DNA from: Bog-473 sp963750075
GTDB lineage: Bacteria; Actinomycetota; Acidimicrobiia; Acidimicrobiales; RAAP-2
Length of the DNA stretch: 64,000 bases
NCBI GenBank assembly: GCA_963750075.1
Contig: CAVVPG010000007.1
Location: forward strand, 10,092 to 74,091
Direction of reading: 5' to 3'
Part shown: in pieces, positions 8,726 to 17,342 of the stretch
How the letters are laid out: each line of letters opens with the position of its first letter
Numbering within the stretch: position 1 is the first letter of the stretch
The notes under the pieces: generated by a model
The model's database searches: none
What the model saw: only the letters and a program-made list of their open reading frames with translations
Told to the model about the DNA's origin: nothing
Made by a program: the position numbers and the translations under genes

Positions 8726-9868
8726 ATGACTCAACACATTGTGGTCCTGGGAGCCGGATTCGGCGGCCTCGAGCTGGTTAGCGGGCTGTCCGAGGCGATT
8801 CCCGGCAAGGCGCACATCACGCTCATCGACAAGAACGATGCGTTCGTCTTCGGCTTCTCGAAGCTCGACGTGATGTTCGGTCGCCGTCAGTCGTCCGAAG
8901 TCTGGAATTCGTACCGAGCCATCGACAAATCAGGCGTCGAGTTCCGCCAAGAGACCGTGACGTCGATTGACCCCAAACGTCGCCGAGTCGTCACCGACGC
9001 AGCGACCTACGATGCCGATATCCTTGTCGTGGCCCTCGGGGCCGACTACGACGTAGCGGCGACACCGGGACTGGCGGAAGATGGCTTCGAGTTCTACTCA
9101 CTTGCCGGCGCCGAGCGAGCGCGGGACGCGCTTGCGGAGTTCAAGGGCGGCGCTGTCGTCGTTGGCGTGCTTGGTCCGTTCTTCAAGTGCCCCGGCGCGC
9201 CGAACGAGGCTGCCTTGCTCGTGCACGACTATCTCTCCCAGCGCGGACTGCGTGAGTCGTCGTCGATTCATCTTGTCAGTCCGATGCCGGCGCCAATTCC
9301 GATCTCCAAGAAGACGTCGTCGGCAATCACGGCGATCCTCGAGGATCACGGTATCGAGTACTGGCCCGATTCGAAGGTGACGCGGCTCGATCCGGAGCAC
9401 CATGTCGCCCATGTCGAGGACGGGCGCGTGCTGCCCTATGACCTCTTTCTGGGGATCCCGGTGCATTGCGCCCCCGAGGTGGTCGTCACTTCCGGGCTCG
9501 TCGAGGATGGTTGGATACCGGTCGATCCGGCCACGTTTGCCACGAAGTTCGCCAACGTCTTCGCGATCGGTGACGTGACGAGTGCACCGGTGCCACGCGC
9601 GGGGGGGATTGCCGAAGGTGAGGCGGCCACTGTCGCCAAGGTCGTCGTTGCCAAACTGACAGATGGGAGCGACCCCCTCCCGTATGACGGCGTGGCGGCG
9701 TGCTATGTGGAGTTGGGTGAAGGCCTCGTGGGACGCATCGACGTCAATTTCCTCACGTACGACACCCCCGTCGCCAAGTTCACCGCGCCAAGCGCGGCAC
9801 TCTCGGAGGAGAAGCGACAATGGGAGTCGACAAGGGTCCGGCGGTGGTTCGGATCGAACACTCCCTGA
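8726..9868 (+). CDS. Sulfide:quinone-reductase-like FAD/NAD(P) oxidoreductase
   Basis: This 380-residue flavoprotein belongs to the two-dinucleotide-binding (NDH-2/SQR/FCSD) superfamily. The FAD-binding loop GAGFGGLEL is at residues 9-17, and the second FAD motif FANVFAIGDVTSAP lies near residue 275. FKCPGAPNEAALL around Cys155 corresponds to the conserved Cys-Pro region of sulfide:quinone oxidoreductases and flavocytochrome c sulfide dehydrogenases. The other redox cysteines of true SQRs are not obvious, though a Cys occurs in VHCAPEVV. It could be a type-II SQR or a related quinone-linked dehydrogenase, acting at the membrane surface. Confidence 0.7.
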   Translation: MTQHIVVLGAGFGGLELVSGLSEAIPGKAHITLIDKNDAFVFGFSKLDVMFGRRQSSEVWNSYRAIDKSGVEFRQETVTSIDPKRRRVVTDAATYDADILVVALGADYDVAATPGLAEDGFEFYSLAGAERARDALAEFKGGAVVVGVLGPFFKCPGAPNEAALLVHDYLSQRGLRESSSIHLVSPMPAPIPISKKTSSAITAILEDHGIEYWPDSKVTRLDPEHHVAHVEDGRVLPYDLFLGIPVHCAPEVVVTSGLVEDGWIPVDPATFATKFANVFAIGDVTSAPVPRAGGIAEGEAATVAKVVVAKLTDGSDPLPYDGVAACYVELGEGLVGRIDVNFLTYDTPVAKFTAPSAALSEEKRQWESTRVRRWFGSNTP

Positions 9869-10031
9869 GCCCTGATCGATTCCGACACCGGTCGTGAGCA
9901 GGAGAATTGCGTGTCAGCCGGTGAATTCGACCGGCATCTGCATCCCCGTCGCCCAGTGCCGGTGATCAGGCTGTTGACGTCGCACTGAGCTGCGGAAGAC
10001 ACCGTCGCCACTTGGCGGCAGAATCGGACGC

Positions 10032-10871
10032 ATGCTCACGCGATCTTCCGGGTATCTCACGCTCCGCCCTGGTACGGCACCCACCGCAGTGGAGACCCTG
10101 CAGTCGGACGGCTACGTCGTTCTCTCCGGCGTCTTCGCCGGAGAAGAGCTCGCGGCCCTCTGCGCCGATGTCGAGCGGGTGTTCGAGGAGTATCCGCCAG
10201 ATGAGCGGGGAGATCCACCCGAGCAGTCCGCCCCCTTTCGTTACGAGATGCTCAATCGGAGCAGCGTTGTCCAGAGGGCTGTCGGCAACTCCCGGATCCT
10301 CGAGGTCATCGAGCCACTGCTGGGAGAGGACTGTCACGTGATCGCCAATACGGCATGGCGACAGGAAGCGGGCGACAACAGGCACCTCGGACGGTACTGG
10401 CACATCGACAGTGGACCCCATGTCCCCCGTGACCCCGACGTTCCCTGGGATCCGAGGATCCCGTACCCGGTTTTCGCAATTGCGACCCACGTCTATCTTT
10501 GGGATTGCCCAACCGAAGCGGGCCCGACAGGGGTGATCCCAGGAAGCCATAGGTCGGGGCAAGCACCTCCCTTGGCGCAGCTCGCCGACGACGATCTGCA
10601 GTGGGAGGGCCGGGGCGCGCTGCCGATCGTGACGAAGGCAGGTGACGTCGCCTTCTTCGTCTCGGACATATGGCACCGTCGGTTGCCCGCTCAACGCGGA
10701 GATCCCGGACGGATGTTCCTCCAGTGCCACTACGGGCGTCGCGATCTTGCCCAACGCATCCGGCCGACATCCGTGGCACACCAGCTCTCCGAGGAGGCCG
10801 TGGCTCGTGCCCGGACCCGGCGGGAGAGAACGCTCGTGGGGCTTCATCCATTGGGGTTCTACGACGGCTGA
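10032..10871 (+). CDS. Phytanoyl-CoA dioxygenase (PhyH) family oxygenase
   Basis: This 279-residue protein is a non-heme Fe(II)/2-oxoglutarate dioxygenase of the PhyH type. The iron-binding HxD is seen in YWHIDSGPH (His124, Asp126) and the distal His in DIWHRRLP (His215). An Arg nine residues later (GDPGRMFLQ) is well placed to bind 2-oxoglutarate. GVIPGSHRSG is the usual loop after the substrate strand. Members hydroxylate varied substrates, from acyl-CoAs to small secondary metabolites; the substrate here cannot be inferred. It converges on the phosphotriesterase-like gene with a 12-base gap. Confidence 0.8.
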   Translation: MLTRSSGYLTLRPGTAPTAVETLQSDGYVVLSGVFAGEELAALCADVERVFEEYPPDERGDPPEQSAPFRYEMLNRSSVVQRAVGNSRILEVIEPLLGEDCHVIANTAWRQEAGDNRHLGRYWHIDSGPHVPRDPDVPWDPRIPYPVFAIATHVYLWDCPTEAGPTGVIPGSHRSGQAPPLAQLADDDLQWEGRGALPIVTKAGDVAFFVSDIWHRRLPAQRGDPGRMFLQCHYGRRDLAQRIRPTSVAHQLSEEAVARARTRRERTLVGLHPLGFYDG

Positions 10872-10883
10872 TTCACCCCTTGA

Positions 10884-11875
10884 TCAATACGCGGAATTGT
10901 CTTCGAAGTAGCGGCGTGGTGTCTCGACGAGCATTGACTCGATCTGGGCCTCGGTCACGCCATGCTCGCGGAGATAGGGCAGGACGTCGTCGTGGATGTG
11001 GAGGTAGTTCCACTGGGTCATCATGGCCAACACGTTGGGGTCGATCCAGTCGATGTAGCAGGCCGCATCATGGGAGAGCACCATCCGGTCGGCGTAGCCG
11101 CGGCGGCACATCTGCACCACCGTGTCGGCCCGCGCCTCGAATGTCGTTTCCACGTTGAGCCCGAAGCGGTCCATGCCGAGGATAAACCCCTCGTCGGCCA
11201 GCGCGCTCAAGTGGTCCAGGTCGTTGCTGTCACCCGAGTGGCCCAGCACGACGCGGGTTGGGTCGACACCCTCCTCGTCGCACAGCAGCTCCTTCACGGC
11301 CAGCCCGGCGTGCGAGCCGGCGTGGGTGTGGACGGTGATCGGGGCGCCCGTATGGCGGTGGGCCCTCGCCACAGCGCGCATGATGCGGACCACTCCGCTG
11401 GTCAGACCCTGGTGATCGATGGCGCACTTGAGAAATGCAGCTCGGACCGCTGTCCCCGCGATGCCCTCGGTGATGTCCCCGATGAACATGTCCACCATCG
11501 GGTCAGGCACCTCCGTACCAAGTGCCGCCGACAAGGCGGGACCACGGTGGTAGAAGAAGAACGGCACCTGGTCGTAGGTGTAGCAGCCGGTGGCAGGGAT
11601 GATGTTGAGCTGCGGGACCTGCTCGGCGACCCGCTGGATACGGGGGATGTAACGACCCAGGCCCACGACCGTGGGGTCGGCGATACTGCGAATCCCCTGA
11701 GCGGCGAGGGCCTTGAGCTTGCTGACGGCGTTGGCCACACGGTCGTCCTCACTCCCCACTCGGCCGGGTAGTTCAGCTGCACGTCGGGGTCGAGGACGAA
11801 GATGTGCTCGTGCATGTAGGTCGGTCCGAGTTCGGCGGTATCGATGGAGCCCCTCACCGTCTCGACTGTTGCCAC
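10884..11875 (-). pseudogene. Phosphotriesterase-family hydrolase with a one-base frameshift
   Basis: Two minus-strand frames join into one amidohydrolase-fold protein of about 330 residues. The N-terminal part, from GTG 11875 with GGAGG upstream, carries YMHEHI, the first metal-binding HxH. After 11754-11757 the sequence continues in another frame with the carbamylated-Lys region (AAFLKCAIDH), VHTHAGSHAG, VLGHSGDSND and the catalytic Asp in VLSHDAACY. All phosphotriesterase/lactonase metal ligands are therefore present. Adding one C to the four-C run at 11754-11757 would restore a single frame, so this is either a very recent mutation or a sequencing error. Related enzymes hydrolyse lactones or organophosphates. 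Confidence 0.75.
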
Positions 11876-12015
11876 TTGCCTGCTCCCTCCGTTGACTGCC
11901 GGAGACCATATTGGACCCTGGACCGGAATTGACGGTCCACCCAGCTCGGTCATGCCTCCGACGTCGGCTCCCTACGCCGATTCGTGACGTGGCTTCGAAG
12001 CTGAGCGACGGTCTC

Positions 12016-12021
12016 TAGGCT
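12016..12021 (+). promoter_or_regulatory. -10 hexamer TAGGCT for a leaderless transcript
   Basis: TAGGCT ends six bases before ATG 12028, and no Shine-Dalgarno sequence lies between them. Confidence 0.45.
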
Positions 12022-12027
12022 TGCCGC

Positions 12028-12816
12028 ATGACTGCTCCGACTCCCAACCGGGTGGCCATCGTCACGGGAGTGAGCCGGCGTGCGGGGATTGGTTTTGCCA
12101 TCGCGCGAAGCCTTCTTTCATCGGGAATGTCCGTTCTGATCCAGTCGTGGACCGCACATGACGCGGAACATCGGTGGGGCGCGGATCCCGCAGGCATGTC
12201 AAAAGTCATCGATGAGCTTCGACACACTGGAGGCACCCTCGGGCACATGGAAGCGGACTTCGCTCTTCCAGATGCGGCTGGGGACGTCGTCCACAGGGCG
12301 GTGCAGCTCTTTGGGCATATCGACGTGCTCGTGGTCAATCACGCAAGAAGCTCGCAGCAGACGTTGAGCGACGTCACACCCGAGGAGCTCGATCTCAGTT
12401 GGGCGGTCAATGCTCGCGCCAGTGTGCTGCTCACGCAGGCGTATGCGGCCCAACACGACGATCGACGCACGGGGGGCAGAGTGATCCTCTTCACGTCGGG
12501 GCAGCACCTTGCCCCTATGTCCCAGGAAGTCCCCTATGCGATCAGCAAGGGTGCAATCCATCAGGTCACCCTCACCTTGTCCGATGCCCTGGTTGACCGC
12601 GGAATCACGGTGAACGCAGTAAATCCGGGACCGACCGATACGGGATGGGCCGATCCCGAGCTCTTCCGTCGGGTCGGGGCTGGGCTTCCGGCCGGTCGCT
12701 GGGGTTCTCCCGATGACGTCGCTCGCTTGGTGTCGTGGTTGGCCTCCGACGACAGTGCCTGGATCACAGGCCAGGTCCTCAATTCAGAAGGTGGGTTCCG
12801 ACGCTGGAAGTTGTAA
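12028..12816 (+). CDS. Short-chain dehydrogenase/reductase
   Basis: This is a 262-residue classical SDR. The Rossmann motif is seen as TGVSRRAGIGFAIA near residues 14-27, with two extra residues in the glycine loop. The usual NNAG is replaced by NHAR (VLVVNHARSS). The catalytic Ser lies in LFTSGQHLAP and the Tyr/Lys pair in PYAISKGAI, and VNAVNPGPTDTGWA is the typical post-active-site segment. The C-terminus (ITGQVLNSEGGFRRWKL) resembles FabG-like enzymes. The substrate is unknown; NAD(P)-dependent alcohol/ketone chemistry in the cytoplasm is inferred from the family. Confidence 0.8.
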   Translation: MTAPTPNRVAIVTGVSRRAGIGFAIARSLLSSGMSVLIQSWTAHDAEHRWGADPAGMSKVIDELRHTGGTLGHMEADFALPDAAGDVVHRAVQLFGHIDVLVVNHARSSQQTLSDVTPEELDLSWAVNARASVLLTQAYAAQHDDRRTGGRVILFTSGQHLAPMSQEVPYAISKGAIHQVTLTLSDALVDRGITVNAVNPGPTDTGWADPELFRRVGAGLPAGRWGSPDDVARLVSWLASDDSAWITGQVLNSEGGFRRWKL

Positions 12817-12895
12817 GGGCCGAGCTCGCACGAGTGCAGCAGGCGTGGCTGCTCGGTAGCTTGGGTTCGACCACTTTTCAGGGGAGGGCAGCGCC

Positions 12896-14269
12896 ATGGA
12901 TGAGTCGGTTCGTCAGCACAAGTTCGTTCTCGATGAGTCGGAGATGCCGACGACCTGGTATAACCTCGTGCCCGACCTGCCGAGCTCTCCACCGCCGGCT
13001 CTGCATCCCGGCACGCTCGAGCCGGCCGGTCCCGACGACTTCGCCCCGCTGTTCCCGATGGACCTCATCCTCCAGGAGGTCTCGACGGACCGCTTCATCG
13101 AGATCCCGGGGGCGGTCCTTGACGTCTACCGCCAGTGGCGCCCGAGCCCACTGTTCCGGGCTCACCGACTTGAGCGGGCGCTCGATACGCCTGCTCGGAT
13201 CTACTACAAGTATGAGGGGGTCAGCCCGGCAGGCAGTCACAAGCCCAACACCGCCGTGCCGCAGGCGTACTACAACGCCAAGGACGGGGTCCGGAAGTTG
13301 ACGACAGAGACCGGGGCCGGACAGTGGGGCTCCGCCCTGGCACTGGCGTGCGCGTTGTTCGGCCTCGAATGCGAGGTATGGCAGGTAGGAGCGAGCTACG
13401 ACCAGAAGCCCTATCGACGTCTGATGATGGAGACGTTCGGCGCCACGGTCCACCGCTCGCCGTCGGAGTTAACCGTGGCAGGCCGCAAGTACCTCGCCGA
13501 GGACCCGCATCACACCGGTTCGCTCGGCATCGCCATCTCCGAGGCGGTCGAGGTGGCGGCGCAGGATCCCGAGATCCGGTACTCGCTGGGCAGCGTGCTC
13601 AATCACGTGCTGCTCCATCAGACCATCATCGGCGAGGAGGCGCTGCTGCAGCTCTCCAAGGCAGGAGAGTCGGCACCCGACGTCATCGTCGGGTGCACGG
13701 GTGGAGGCTCGAACTTCGCGGGCCTGTCCTTCCCCTTCTTGCGCGAGAAGCTCGCCGGCAAGATGTCGCCCACCATACGAGCAGTCGAGCCGGCATCATG
13801 TCCGTCGCTGACCCGTGGTGTCTACGCATACGACTTCGGTGACTCCGCAGGCATGACCCCCTTGATCAAGATGCACACCCTGGGTCACGACTTCGTGCCC
13901 GATCCGATCCATGCCGGGGGGCTTCGATACCACGGGATGTCGCCGCTCTTGAGCCACGTCTATGAGCTCGGACTGATTGAAGCGATGGCGTTGCCGCAGA
14001 CGGAGTGTTTCGCCGCCGGCATCGAGTTCGCCCGCAACGAGGGCATCGTGCCCGCCCCGGAGCCGACCCATGCGGTCGCCGCAGCCGTGCGGGAGGCGAT
14101 CCGGGCCAAGGAGGCCGGAAAGGAGACGGTCATACTCACCGCTCTGTGCGGGCACGGCCACTTCGATCTCGCGGCGTACGACGACTACCTCAACGACCGG
14201 ATGATCGACGAGGACGTCACGGACGAGCGCCTCGCCGCAGCCCTGGCCACGATGCCAAAGGTGGGCTGA
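12896..14269 (+). CDS. trpB2: Tryptophan synthase beta-like enzyme, TrpB2 type
   Basis: This 457-residue PLP enzyme matches the TrpB2 class, which is longer than standard TrpB (about 400) and has an extended N-terminus. The PLP lysine is Lys116 in PAGSHKPNTA, and the phosphate-binding glycine loop is GCTGGGSNFAG. TETGAGQWG and HAGGLRYHGMSP are typical of the family. It makes tryptophan from indole and serine, and in many genomes TrpB2 works without TrpA, salvaging free indole. No trpA or other trp gene is nearby, consistent with that. The terminator-like hairpin at 14279 follows. Confidence 0.85.
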   Translation: MDESVRQHKFVLDESEMPTTWYNLVPDLPSSPPPALHPGTLEPAGPDDFAPLFPMDLILQEVSTDRFIEIPGAVLDVYRQWRPSPLFRAHRLERALDTPARIYYKYEGVSPAGSHKPNTAVPQAYYNAKDGVRKLTTETGAGQWGSALALACALFGLECEVWQVGASYDQKPYRRLMMETFGATVHRSPSELTVAGRKYLAEDPHHTGSLGIAISEAVEVAAQDPEIRYSLGSVLNHVLLHQTIIGEEALLQLSKAGESAPDVIVGCTGGGSNFAGLSFPFLREKLAGKMSPTIRAVEPASCPSLTRGVYAYDFGDSAGMTPLIKMHTLGHDFVPDPIHAGGLRYHGMSPLLSHVYELGLIEAMALPQTECFAAGIEFARNEGIVPAPEPTHAVAAAVREAIRAKEAGKETVILTALCGHGHFDLAAYDDYLNDRMIDEDVTDERLAAALATMPKVG

Positions 14270-14278
14270 ACAGGCGCG

Positions 14279-14306
14279 ACTCAACCCCGACGAATCGGGG
14301 TTGAGT
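14279..14306 (+). terminator. Terminator-like hairpin after trpB2
   Basis: A perfect 12-bp stem (ACTCAACCCCGA with TCGGGGTTGAGT) encloses a CGAA loop, beginning ten bases after the trpB2 stop. Only a weak T-rich trail follows, as is common in high-GC actinobacteria. Confidence 0.7.
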
Positions 14307-14464
14307 CGTTGCCCGCACCCCCTTAAACCCCCCGTTGGGCGGCAGAGTGTGTCACGCGGGGACGGCCTGTGGGGGTCGCCCTGCGGGGACGGCCGTCGCT
14401 GGGGCTCGGCGGTGAGTTTGAGCTGCTCAACGTTCAGCGGGCTGCGGCCCATAGGGTCTCGTCC

Positions 14465-14932
14465 ATGCCGCGTCGGCCGCTCATCACGTACCGACACGAC
14501 TTCGAATTCCCCGTTGCGCCCGACGAATTGTGGGACACGATCCAAGAGGTCGACCAATTCGAAGGGTGGTGGCCCTGGCTCTCGGAGTTCCGCCTGGAAG
14601 GAGACACCCTGGCGAGGGGAGCCGTGCTCCACGGCGTCGTCGCGCCTCCCTTGCCATACCGGATGCGCATCGAGGTGCGTTTGACCGAGTGCGAGCCGCC
14701 GCACCACATCGGCGCGCTCATCCACGGGGATCTCGAGGGTCGGGCAAGCGTGTCGCTGCGACCCCAGAGCGCGGGCTCCAGCGTCGAAGTGGCATGGACG
14801 GTGGAGATGATGCAGCGCCCGATGCGCATGGCCAGTCGAATGGCCCACCCCGTCCTGCAATGGGGTCATGATCGGGTCGTCGAGATCACCGTCGCCGGCT
14901 TCCGCAGGAGACTCAAGGCAGCCGACACCTGA
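14465..14932 (+). CDS. SRPBCC-family protein (START-like fold)
   Basis: This 155-residue protein has the START/Bet v1-like fold typical of polyketide cyclase/dehydrase and lipid-transport relatives. YRHDFEFPVAPDELWDTIQE is the typical first strand and helix. WWPWLSEFRLEG and a long C-terminal helix (QWGHDRVVEITVAGFRRRLK) follow. Such proteins bind hydrophobic ligands in a cavity; the ligand is unknown. I chose ATG 14465, preceded by TAGGGT at the spacing seen for leaderless genes. A second copy of its last 15 or so residues occurs as a scar at 16483-16539 beside the UbiA gene, suggesting the two loci were once linked. Confidence 0.75.
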   Translation: MPRRPLITYRHDFEFPVAPDELWDTIQEVDQFEGWWPWLSEFRLEGDTLARGAVLHGVVAPPLPYRMRIEVRLTECEPPHHIGALIHGDLEGRASVSLRPQSAGSSVEVAWTVEMMQRPMRMASRMAHPVLQWGHDRVVEITVAGFRRRLKAADT

Positions 14933-14980
14933 CTCTGACGAATGGGGTCTGGTGGCACGACGGGGACAGGCCGTCATGGA

Positions 14981-16114
14981 CTATGCCTGGGCAGGTTTCA
15001 GCTGTGACGGTGTGAGTGAAACCCCCGATTCGGGCGCATCAAGATCCCGGGTGGCGCTGAACCGAACCTTCAACCGGAGGAACGGCGTCTCTACGAAACG
15101 GTACGACAGATCCGCCAGAACCACCACACCGACAACACAGAACGCAACTGCACAGTCACGAGATGCGCCCTGCCAGTGGCAGTACAGCGCGAGGGCGCCA
15201 GCGATGGGCACATGGTAGAGGTAGATGCCGTAGGAACGTTGTCCGATCCAACGCATGGGGCCTGCGGAAAACAACCTGCCTAGGCACAAGGGAGCGAGGC
15301 ACAGGCTGGCCACGAGCATGACCGATGCCACCGTCGCGGCAGCGATGATCAATGCACTCTCGGTCTGAGAACGAGTATTCGTGACTGCGATGGCAACAAA
15401 GGAGATCAGACCGACGAGGGCGACCACATGCAACACGCTCAGATCGGTGCTTCGTGGATCCTCCGTTCTCGTGTGCCGAGTGCTCAGGGCGAGCGCGAGG
15501 GCTGACCCGGCAAGCAGTCCCATGGCGTGGGTATCAGTGCCGTAGTAGGCACGAAATGATCCCCAGTGGTTCATGGCAAAGACCAAGTAGACGCAATCGA
15601 GTGCGGCCAACGTAGCCATGACGCTGGCCGCCCGACGTCGTTGCTTCGTCCGAGCAATCCATGCGATGCAGACCAGTGGCCACACGAGGTAGAACTGCTC
15701 TTCAACGGCCAATGACCATGTGTGCCCGAGCAGACCCAGGGTGTTCGGATCAGAGCCGAAGGCACGAGCCCAGTTTCCCGAGTAGAGCAGGACCCACGGC
15801 AACCCAGTCAGAGTTTCGTGGCGCACCGCCGCCGTGGAAACGAGTGATACGACGAACGCTAGGGCGACGGCGCAGACCAAGGCCGGGAAGAGTCTCAGAC
15901 CACGGCGGGCCCAGAAATGACCCAACGAGATCTGACCCGATCGATCGTGCTCCCGAAGCAACAGCGATGTGATCAAGAACCCCGAGATGACGAAGAAGAG
16001 GTCCACGCCAACGACTCCGCCCCCGGGGAACACGCTGAAGTGATACGCCACGACGATGAGTACAGCCAGCGCTCTCAGTCCGTCGAGACCGGACCAACGC
16101 TGGTCGGCCGTCAT
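14981..16114 (-). CDS. Acyltransferase-3 family membrane protein (OafA/YrhL-like)
   Basis: This protein of about 377 residues has roughly ten transmembrane helices. RWSGLDGLRALAVLIVVAYH carries the conserved His of the family, and GVDLFFVISGFLI and HTWSLAVEEQFYLVWPL are its hallmark segments. These enzymes move acyl groups across or onto extracytoplasmic sugars, such as O-antigen, glycolipid or antibiotic sugars. No SGNH domain is fused. I chose ATG 16114; an upstream TTG at 16198 would add 28 unlikely residues. It lies between an SRPBCC gene and a scar of that gene's 3' end, so it may have been inserted there. Confidence 0.8.
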   Translation of the reverse strand: MTADQRWSGLDGLRALAVLIVVAYHFSVFPGGGVVGVDLFFVISGFLITSLLLREHDRSGQISLGHFWARRGLRLFPALVCAVALAFVVSLVSTAAVRHETLTGLPWVLLYSGNWARAFGSDPNTLGLLGHTWSLAVEEQFYLVWPLVCIAWIARTKQRRRAASVMATLAALDCVYLVFAMNHWGSFRAYYGTDTHAMGLLAGSALALALSTRHTRTEDPRSTDLSVLHVVALVGLISFVAIAVTNTRSQTESALIIAAATVASVMLVASLCLAPLCLGRLFSAGPMRWIGQRSYGIYLYHVPIAGALALYCHWQGASRDCAVAFCVVGVVVLADLSYRFVETPFLRLKVRFSATRDLDAPESGVSLTPSQLKPAQA

Positions 16115-16482
16115 GGCTGATGTCGTCGGGGTCGAGGACGCGATCGGGCTCTGCCGATGCTGCTCCCAGTGGAACGTGAGGAGCCGAAGGCGCGGCAACC
16201 CCTATGGCGGCTCCGACTCGTCAAAGCAAGAGGGCGCCGTCGCTCCATGACTTCTACTGGTTACCGATCGAGCGTCTCGCTTCCATAGGGCCAAAGACCC
16301 ATTTTGAGTTGTGCTCTCGAAGCACCGGTGCGAGCAGCTTGATTTCGTTCGCCCGTGGCTCCGGCAGCCGGGCGTGGCCCATCTCAGCGCTTTGCCTTCC
16401 CTGCCCCAGTGCCCCGGCACGGTGGGGCAGGGAGATAGGTCGAATCCCTGACAATCCCTACTCCGGGTATCGGATACCCCGC
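16115..16482. other. Non-coding segment with two inverted repeats
   Basis: No gene is supported. The segment contains the long hairpin at 16398-16433 and a small perfect palindrome at 16465-16479 (GGGTATC-G-GATACCC) four bases before the SRPBCC scar. Both may mark a recombination junction or the end of the ubiA operon. Confidence 0.45.
16398..16433 (-). terminator. Long hairpin, possible terminator of the ubiA operon
   Basis: Perfect 11-bp outer arms (TCCCTGCCCCA with TGGGGCAGGGA) enclose a GTGCC/GGCAC inner stem. It lies about 100 bases past the ubiA stop in the direction of that operon. No T-tract follows, so it could act through structure alone or be a relic of a mobile element. Confidence 0.45.
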
Positions 16483-16539
16483 CGAAGAGTGGTCGAGATC
16501 ACCGCCGGATTCCGACGGCGCCTCGGATCGAGGGGTTAG
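16483..16539 (+). pseudogene. Scar: duplicated 3' end of an SRPBCC gene
   Basis: Reading to the TAG at 16537-16539 gives RRVVEITAGFRRRLGSRG, nearly identical to the C-terminus of the intact SRPBCC protein at 14465-14932 (RVVEITVAGFRRRL). The nucleotides also match closely. Nothing upstream continues the homology. It overlaps the ubiA stop codon on the opposite strand. The simplest reading is that an SRPBCC gene once ended here, convergent with ubiA, and was later disrupted or displaced. Confidence 0.65.
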
Positions 16540-17342
16540 ACCAGTCGCGCCACGGCGAGCGCAGCGGCGAGGAACATGACACCCCACGACATTGCCCGCA
16601 GGGCTCCCTCGAGGGGTGCACGGAGGAATCGCTGGTCGATGGCGATCGTCTCCCCGTTCCGTAGGGTGACGCGGCCTTCGACGGAGCTGACTCGGCGCCG
16701 CAAGAGGCGGGCCGGGGTGCTCAGCTGACGCTGCGCCGCCGACAAGGCAAACGCGGCCGCAGCCGCCAGCAACGGGGCGACGGCCAGGCGTCCGGTTTGG
16801 GCAACGTACGCAACAAGGACGGGAAACGAGCCCCAGGCGAGGGCGAACCCGACGTCGGTGTGGACGAATCCCCCGAACAGCTCCAGGTTGTAGGCGAGCA
16901 CGAGCAGGGGACCGAGCACCATGAAGGGCAGGAGGACCCAGCCGACGCGCGTCAACCCTGCGACGCCGAGAGCGACGGCCCCGGCCAGACCCAGAATCGT
17001 CACGCTGACGAGTGCGGCGGTGGGGATCCTGGTACCCAAGGGACGACCGTGCAGCTCGTCGAGCGCGTGAGCGGCAAATCCGACTGCGCACAAGAACGCG
17101 AGGAGGGTGCCGACGAGACGTGACAGGCTGACGTGGGTCGCCAGGCAGGCGCCGATGACCACATAGGACAGGTGCCACGCGGTGTAGGGCGGGTGGAGGA
17201 GCGTCCACCAGTCGCGCCATCCGCCTGGTTGGGCGGCGTAGAACGCAGGTCGCTCCTCGGTACCTTCGTGGGGGCCCGGCGATGGCGGAGCTCCCGCGTC
17301 GCTCCCGCGTGGACCGGAGCGTGCGGTGGGCTCGTCACTCAT
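16536..17342 (-). CDS. UbiA-like prenyltransferase-family membrane protein
   Basis: This 268-residue protein has a Pro/Gly-rich N-terminus followed by about seven or eight transmembrane helices. LLHPPYTAWHLSYVVIGACL is the first helix region of actinobacterial UbiA-like proteins. HALDELHGRPLGT sits where UbiA enzymes carry the Mg/diphosphate-binding polar motif, although the canonical NDxxDxxxD is not seen. Family members join polyprenyl chains to aromatic or other acceptors in the membrane. Its start overlaps the end of the methyltransferase gene by eight bases, so the two are an operon. Confidence 0.65.
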   Translation of the reverse strand: MSDEPTARSGPRGSDAGAPPSPGPHEGTEERPAFYAAQPGGWRDWWTLLHPPYTAWHLSYVVIGACLATHVSLSRLVGTLLAFLCAVGFAAHALDELHGRPLGTRIPTAALVSVTILGLAGAVALGVAGLTRVGWVLLPFMVLGPLLVLAYNLELFGGFVHTDVGFALAWGSFPVLVAYVAQTGRLAVAPLLAAAAAFALSAAQRQLSTPARLLRRRVSSVEGRVTLRNGETIAIDQRFLRAPLEGALRAMSWGVMFLAAALAVARLV

